A program made the position numbers and the translations under genes. This document shows, piece after piece, positions 57,101-64,000 of a stretch of DNA of 64,000 bases. This DNA comes from Podocnemis expansa (taxonomy: Eukaryota > Chordata > Testudines > Podocnemididae), in the NCBI GenBank assembly GCA_007922195.1, contig ML681981.1, positions 9,440,318-9,504,317 on the forward strand. The letters run 5' to 3'. The notes beneath the pieces are model-generated. The model made no database searches. It saw only the letters and a list, made by a program, of their open reading frames with translations, and was not told where the DNA came from. Position 1 is the stretch's first letter. Each line of letters begins with the position of its first letter.

Positions 57101-60100
57101 TTCATTCCCACAAAGCATCATTTTACTAAAGGAAATAACTTGGAAATAATACAGAGATTTATTATTTAATGTATTTATTATGACAGTCTGTTCCAGCATA
57201 TAATGAACATAATGGAGGGTGAGGGTCCTGTTTTAGTTATTTTGCATTTGACATTGGATAGATAATATAAAACAGAAAAAAAAAAACTCAGCAGCACCCC
57301 AATCTCACCATCAGACAAGTCAAGAGCAAAACTCCAATTGCCTTCTTTTAGAACAGATTCTGACTTCTATTGAGCACAGAGAGGTCAGTGCAACAAGATA
57401 TATTGTTAAGATTGTGTGTATGTGTTTGTGTGTGTGTGTTTCTCGCAGATAAAAACAAACCACAAACAGATTAGGGATTTTATTTATATTGTTTTGTTTT
57501 AATATTTGTGTGCAATGTGCAGTGTGGAAGATGGATGACAATGTGTCCACAGAGAAAATTAGAATCGAGTTCATAATGAACATGACTGCCTAATTATAAA
57601 TCATTCAAAAAGATACCCCTTCCTTATATTTCTTGTATCCCTCCCAGTCATAAATTTTTAGACTGTGTCTCCAGGACTTTCCATGAGGAAGACCTTGAGT
57701 TGGATCAAGAACTTCTATGTAAACGGCAGCAGGTGGCTGCAGTAAACCACAGGTGATGGAAGGTCAGGAAACAGGCTTGAGAAGCTGTAGTTGCCTTGGT
57801 GAGTCACCTGTACCTAAGAATATAATTTTTGCAGAGTAAATTGTGCCTCACTCTGGAAAAGAGGACTAGGGACACTCCCCCCTGCCTTTAAGGTAAGAGG
57901 GATATTGAATGAGTTGGGATCTGAGGGCCAGTGTATTCTTGACGGCTGAATAAAGTTGGTCCCTATACAGTGGATGTTGTAATTTCCTTCAGACAGTCTT
58001 GACTTTGTTGAAGGAATTCTGTGAAGGAAGCAAGAGGGGTGGGACACTGCAGAGTGACCAGTGGCCATGAGGGGGGATTTGGGTGGCTGCCAACCCTGCT
58101 ATTCCTCCTGTCAATCCCAGAATGGGATGTGAACAAGGCTTATTTCTATGCATTGTTCTTGCTACTTATCTGAAGAAGCCTTCAATGAGTATTGAGGTTG
58201 ATGGAAGTGCTGGGACTGTTCTGAGCTGCAACCTGTGAGCTGGATGAACCTATGTCTTTTCTAGTTTGTAAAAGCCCAGTGGGAGGCAGGGTATCCCTCT
58301 GTAGGTAGAAATTGTTGATGCGTCCCTGTAGGGTAGGAGGGATTTAGGTTTAGGAAGAAACTCCCTCTATAGGAAGGTTATTCCATAAACCTTCACTATA
58401 GCGTTTTTTACACCTACATCTGGCCAGCACTAGAGATATGGTATTGGCCTACTCTATCACTGCTTTGAGCCTCTATGGCCATTCTTTGTTCTGGTTGTTT
58501 TTGCCCCCTTGGTACATATTTCTAGATATCAGATCTTGTATTTGAGGTGTGAAATCAAATCCTCAGGTTACCTCATGCCTGATTTGGGCAACTCTTTCTT
58601 ATAAATCTGTGGAGGGTGGAATTTAAGACTTTTTTGTGGGGGTCATTGCTTCATTTACTGCTTCCAGTATGTAGGTTTCTATCAGTTTCCCCTTGCTGCC
58701 AGTCCCTTTGCAAGAATTGTCATTAGCAATGTCTTATTTAAACACAGAAAGTGCTTCTCTTCAGGGTCAGGAAAATTGGTAAAATCCAAGACCTATGCTT
58801 CTAGCAGTAAAAATAAAGTATCAGCTTACAAATCACACGCTGAAAGAAAAACAATTTTGTCTGCAACTTTAGGTAGCAGTTTAATATTAGCTAAACTTAA
58901 CCTAGTGCTTAGTCTCATATGCTAGGCTTAAAAAGATTGATATGGAATGAGAAAGGAATATCTATTTATAGGGCTGGTTCCAGTTCCAGTTTTGAGAGCC
59001 TCAGAAGTTATGGATCTATCCTCCTTTTGAGGTAAGGAAGTATTACTAATTCCTGTTTTAGAGAAAAGGAACAGAAGTATAGAGGGAGATGAAATGACTT
59101 GCAGAAGGGCATGCAAAGTTTCCTTGTAGACTTGGGAATTGTATGTGCTTCTCCTCAGGTCCAACCAGTCCCCTATTCTGAAACCCCATCTTCCCAAATA
59201 TACTTCCTTTGATAAACATAATAAGCCTAAATACAGATTAGAAAGCAAGGGAAGCTTTTTGTTGTTCAAAATCTTTGCCATTTGAGCACTGGCTGTTTAC
59301 CTAAAGTCAAAACCACAGATGTTCAGTTCAAGTGCTGCACAAATTAAACTTTTACATGGAGATCATTTGGTGCATTCAGAGCTACATACACATGTTACTT
59401 TGCAATAAGGGGGCTGCTGTGCCTTTTTCTTTATTGTATTTTCAAGTTCTCTACAGAGAAACCTAAAGTGTTCAGAGAGCTGCCTGTTTTATAGGAACAT
59501 CTCTTCTGTGATTTTTAGAACAAGTAAAAGCTGTCAAAGTACACAGTAAGTGGCTCAAACATAATAGTACAGTAGTTGTAAACTCTGAGACAAGGAGTTG
59601 GCTTATCTTCTCATCTGAAAGATAGTGGCTGAGCATAAGAATGGGAGAAAATTGTTGCCAAGGGCCAAAAGGACTTCAGAAGAAGAAAAGGGCCACAAAT
59701 CTGTTCTTGAAAGTAGACTGACCACTCCCAGTCTTTACTGCTTGGGTAAAACCACCTACCATGAGATCTGTGTATTCCAGAAAATTCATGTAGCCAAGTC
59801 ATTTCATTAGACTGAGCAAGTGTTCAGTCTGTTTGCAGTGCTTCTGATCACTAGATGGAGATATCATAAATGAAACTATTTTGTTGGTATAAACATTATT
59901 TTGTCCTTAGCTTCCATATCACTTCTGGCAGCAACATGTGTTGTGTTCATAGTGAAATCACATGCTGCTAAGCTACACATTTTCTCTATAGAAAAACTGC
60001 ACAGATGAGATTGCTTTCCATAAATAACTTCTTTATTCAGGATTCATTTTGTATATAAAGCTAATTACACGTATAGCCAAAAATTAATGTAGTTCAGATA

Positions 60101-60597
60101 CAGCTACTATATTTTCACATTAAGAAACATTATAAAAATCTTTAGGCTCTATTTGTATTTTAAGTGCTACAATCATGCACTTTTTATACAGATAAGGTGT
60201 ATGTAAAGAAGATATGGTATAATCATAGTAGTGTTAGAAATGGAATAACAGTAGCTACTTAAGTACGCTTCTCCAGCAGGATAAGCCCTGTTCCCAAAAG
60301 AATACAGACTGAGGCAGAAATTCTATAGCTTGACATTTGAATACAGATTGTCCCATAAACAGCCTCCCTTTTTATTTACAACTGCAAACAGGCTAACCTC
60401 ACTACCATTCACAACTGCATTACATACCTGTGGATACATAGAGTAGTAATTAGGTAAGCATTCTATGCTTTTCGGGCTTCTTTTAATTCAGTGAAGTAGG
60501 TAGAAAGGAGTAACACCATTTTTCATAGTCCAACCAGTTCGTCATAACACTATTCTTTATAGCCCATCAGCAAGTGCTGCATAGATGTATATTTTTT
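54198..60597. other. Intergenic sequence, nothing recognised
   Basis: Six kilobases of AT-rich sequence without a supportable gene. A TG-rich run (GTGTGTATGTGTTTGTGTGT) lies at 57414-57440. Open frames up to 117 residues, such as the minus-strand frame at 58928-59281, show no family features. Confidence 0.45.
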
Positions 60598-61590
60598 TAA
60601 AGCCAGAAGGGACCATTAGATCATCTAGTGTAATCTACTGTATAACTCAGACCATTACATTTTAACTATTTACCTCTTGAGCCCAGTAACTTGTGTTTGG
60701 CTAAACCTTATCTTCCAAAAAAGTATCTAGTCTTGATTTGAAGACACCAAGGAATGGAAAATTTACTACTGCCCTTATTCCAATTATTCTTGGTTATAAA
60801 CCTGTACATAATTTCTGGTTTAAATTTGTCAGATATAAGCTTTTTACCATTGGTTCTTGTTATGCCTTTCTCTGCTAAATCAATAGCTAGAATTTTCTCC
60901 CCATGAAGATACTTGCACATCATAATCAAGTTGCCTTTCCATCTTTTGATAAAATAAACAGATGGTGGCTATTTAAGGAGAGGATTTTCTCTAGTCTTTG
61001 GATGGGGGGACCTTCACGCTCCAACATCTTTTTTAAGGTAGACACCCAACTGGATGCAATATTCTTGCATACATCTCACCAATGATACATGCAATGGTAA
61101 AACCACTTCCCAACTCCTCCTCATTACTTCCCTATTTATACATTTACAGATAATATTAACTGAACTGTTTTTACCACACTATTGCACAGAGAACTCACGT
61201 TGAGTTGCTTGTCCACCTTGGCTCCTAAATCTCTTTCAGAGCTACTGCATTCCAGGAGATAGCCCCCCATCCTGTAAGTATGGCCTGCATTCCTTGTTCC
61301 TAGGTGTATAACTTTTGCATTTGGCTATGTTAAAACACATTTTAGTTATAATGACCCAGATAACTAAGTAATATAGAAATCCATCCCATCAACCTTTAGT
61401 GATAAAAATGGAGGCTCACAGTGAATTCCAGTTCATTGATGAAACTGGTCAATAGACTCTTCCTACAAACACCCCCACTCAATGGTGATTCATCATTTTT
61501 AGCTGCTATTGCATACTGGTCAATTTCCCAGTTCTTTATCCATTTAATAACTGCTCTACTGACATTGTATAGTGCTATTTTTTTTAATTA
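60598..61590 (-). mobile_element. Probable CR1/L3-type LINE, antisense
   Basis: AAGCCAGAAGGGACCATTAG, TCTTGATTTGAAGACACCAA, CATTGGTTCTTGTTATGCCT, TTGTCCACCTTGGCTCCTAA and CAGTTCTTTATCCATTTAAT follow, from memory, the antisense of a long repeat found in turtle genomes. Exact family and orientation are uncertain. Confidence 0.55.
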
Positions 61591-61603
61591 GAATGTTCTC
61601 TAT

Positions 61604-62120
61604 GAGTATGTCCACACACACTATTTAAATTGAAATAATGCTGGTTATTCTGATTTAAAAAATGGTGGGTCCACACAACATTCCTTTATTTTGAAATGAG
61701 GAGCTCCCTCGTTTTAATATAATGAAAGTCATATTGATATAATAAAACTTAGCATTATATCAATATGATGGTTAAATCAAAATAGTTATTTCAAAATAAC
61801 CCAGTGCGGACATGTTATTTCAATTTAACTGTTAAATCGATTGAACATTTTTTGCGCTTCTCCTTCCTAGGTGCTTTCCTTTTTCTATATATTGGGTGGT
61901 GGCATGGCCTTTCTAGGGGGCCTTGTTGCCACACCTCCCATGGTGCCTCTCTCCTAAATCGAAATAGCAAGTCCTGTGCATGGACATACTATTTCTATTT
62001 TAGTTTCTAGTGCAGACGTGTTAAATCGATTTAACTTAAATTGATTTAATGATTTTCATATCGATTTTATTAAATTGATATAAGTTTAATTGATTTAACT
62101 GTGTAAGTGTGGAAATAGCT
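61604..62120. mobile_element. MITE, ATCGATTTAA/TTATTTTGAAATAA type
   Basis: Ends are GAGTATGTCCACACAC and GTGTGGAAATAGCT, with flanks TAT and TAC. Interior words are TTAAATCGATTTAAC, ATATTGATATAAT and TTATTTCAAAATAAC. A GC-richer stretch around 61870-61960 (GGGTGGTGGCATGG, GCCACACCTCCCATGG) occupies the centre, as in the two long elements. Confidence 0.75.
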
Positions 62121-62991
62121 TACAGTACTAAGTCAAACACCTTACAGAAGTTCAGATATATTACATCTACACAATTACCTATAAAAACCAGATTTACAAT
62201 CTCAGAGAATGAAATCAGGTTTTTTGCCAGGACTGATTTTCCATAAAATCAGGCTGATTGGCATGGTGTATCAATTACCTTTTCATTAAGGAGTCACTTT
62301 TTTCTTTTCACTATTAATATATTTATAGGGCACAAAGTTGTGCTAAGTGCCTTACAACACAGGTAAAAAGACAAGAGGTGAAATCTGGTCTTGACTGAAG
62401 TCAGTGTCAGAATTGTTATCACCTTTAGTGGAGGCAGGATTCACACAACTTCTTTATCCTAAAAAGCAGAATCTAATTTCAGACCCAACACACTAATAGA
62501 AAACAACAACCGGATGGAGCAGATATGAAAGAAAAGCCAAGTGTGGCATTAGTGGGACATCATGGTGTAACAATTTGGTTACAGGTGCCTTGCTCTAATA
62601 AATAATTTTACTGACTCATTTCTGCTGGGTTACACCCAAGAGGATGTGGGTCTTCAAGAGAGAGATGTGATGCTGGTAGTTTTCACACCTATTCTCTTCT
62701 TAGAAGTACAGCAACAATTCCTTCTTCCTCAGATGGCTTTGTGAGCTATGCAGAGTGGCATAGTGGACACAACCTTAGTACAGTTTCTACAGGGTTAGGA
62801 GGAAGGAGATCTTGTTTGGTTCACCTAGGTGTAGCTGCAGCTGGAGTTCCAAGTTTCAGTAGTATGAGGGTACTGCACACAGAGCTAACTCAAACACTGG
62901 ATGGGGGACTCCAGCAACTGAAAAAACCATTACAGTGTCTGGCCACCAGTGGAAAACAAAACATGTTATAAAAGTTTCTCCTTCATCTAAA
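62121..62991. other. Intergenic sequence with an old repeat piece
   Basis: TATTTATAGGGCACAAAGTT and GTGCTAAGTGCCTTACAACA near 62325-62365 look like a widespread old repeat. Nothing else recognised. Confidence 0.4.
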
Positions 62992-63526
62992 CCAGCAGTG
63001 GGCAAACTCTTTGGCCTCAAGGCCACATCTGTGAACTTTTGTATTGTTTGGAGGGTATTTTTTTAACACTATTTTATTTTTTATTGGTGACACAGGAGGA
63101 AGGATGTGAACCAGGAGGGGGGAGCTGGATGCTGCTGGGTCCTGACTTAGGAATGAGCAGCCACTATACTCCAGCCATGACCTCACTGGGTGCTGCAGGA
63201 TGGCACCCTCCTGGCTCTGGCAGGACCTCCTTGGCTCATGAGAGAAAGGGGTGGAACCAGGAACAGTCATTGTGGGCCAACTAGAGTGCCTCTGAGCAGC
63301 CCCTGGGAGGGGTGGAGTCACAAGAGGGATGTGGCCACTGTGCACCAACCAGGGTGCCGCTCGACCAGCTCCCTGTGAGAAAGGGGTGGGACTAAGAGGG
63401 AAGGGGGACCAGCCGCAGCACTCTGGTTATGGCACTGCTGAGACACTGCAGGATGGGGGAGGAGTGACTGTAGCAGCCACAGGCCGTTGACTGGTGCAGT
63501 TGGTGAGCTGTAGTGGCCCACCTCTC
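62992..63526. mobile_element. Possible hAT-like element with GC-rich body
   Basis: GCAGTGGGCAAACTCTTTGG on the left and CTGTAGTGGCCCACCTCTC on the right are weakly inverted. The body is GC-rich, with repeated GCCAACTAG-GTGCC and ACCAACCAGGGTGCC pieces and GAGAAAGGGGTGG. Open frames on both strands have no family signature. Confidence 0.42.
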
Positions 63527-63661
63527 ATTTAAACTGATATGTTCAGAGCATCATTATTAGTGTTATCTATCAGTCTCATACCTTGATAGAAGTAAAAGGA
63601 CAATCTCACACACAAGTCTACAGGGCTGTGTATTACTTTATAAACAGAAATATCAGACTCT

Positions 63662-63668
<7 letters not shown>

Positions 63669-63693
<25 letters not shown>
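63669..63693. repeat. (AT)n microsatellite
   Basis: An A run followed by about eleven AT dinucleotides. Confidence 0.9.
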
Positions 63694-63840
63694 GGACTAA
63701 TGTATCAAGGCTTTTTAGTTATATTTCTAATAACATCCAAAATTCTTTTCTGGAAGCAAATGTAGAGAAGATAGATTTTAAAAGATTACAGTCCTAGTCT
63801 GCTTCAAAAGGAAGATAGAATAATAAACATTTACATAATT

Positions 63841-64000
63841 CCCCCCTGTAACCAGGCACTGTGGCCCCCCTCAGAGCCAGAGCCAGAGAAATGCCCCAAC
63901 GGCCCTCTCTGGCCAGGCTGGGGAACTGCAAGACCTAGGCCCCGGAAGCCGAGGGGTGTGGCCAGGGCAGGAAGGGGCGGTATAAAAACTGAGCTCCCAA
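63841..64000 (+). promoter_or_regulatory. GC box and TATA box at the window edge
   Basis: GC content rises abruptly after 63840. GGGGCGG at 63974-63980 is followed directly by TATAAAAA at 63981-63988, a core-promoter arrangement facing right. The transcript start would lie just beyond the window. TGTAACC at 63847 could also be the start of an LTR, so this may be a retroviral-type promoter rather than a gene's own. Confidence 0.4.

Noticed and set aside
62741..62971. A 76-codon plus-strand frame
   Set aside because: No family resemblance, and it is bordered by repeats. Nothing supports translation.

Overview
The window is vertebrate nuclear DNA, AT-rich, intron-rich and crowded with transposon copies. 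The repeats point to a reptile, most likely a turtle: several CR1-type LINE fragments, a tRNA-derived SINE, and many short inverted-repeat DNA elements. That host call is inference from repeat style only.

One protein-coding gene can be supported. It is a plus-strand Cys-loop receptor subunit gene of the GABA-A family, closest to the pi subunit (GABRP). Eight coding exons lie at 1201-1304, 8953-9020, 10583-10800, 11608-11690, 18240-18377, 27293-27445, 28495-28688 and 34186-34497. All junctions keep frame, introns are GT-AG, and the stop is at 34495-34497. The exons give 422 residues from the mature N-terminus through M4. The signal-peptide exon was not found and is probably upstream of base 1. 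The extracellular domain and M1-M3 resemble GABRP closely, but the M3-M4 loop does not, so this may be a pi-like paralog rather than GABRP itself.

The introns and the 29 kb downstream are largely interspersed repeats. (1) At least thirteen DNA elements share outer ends of the type GGSTATGTCYACAC...GTGTRGACATASCC. The clearest copies have 3-bp target duplications and interiors built from short palindromic words such as TTTCGAAA. (2) Thirteen copies belong to a retroposon-like family whose body is a long inverted repeat. Most have 9-15 bp direct repeats at their ends. (3) Five CR1/L3-type LINE fragments, one tRNA-derived SINE and several hAT-like elements make up most of the rest.

No second gene was recognised between 34.5 and 64 kb. 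The last 160 bases are GC-rich and end in a GC box and a TATA box, which could be a promoter or an LTR edge. The most unusual signals are the hairpin retroposon, whose two arms carry the same private mutations within a copy, and the DNA-element superfamily, which keeps its ends while its internal palindromic word changes from copy to copy.
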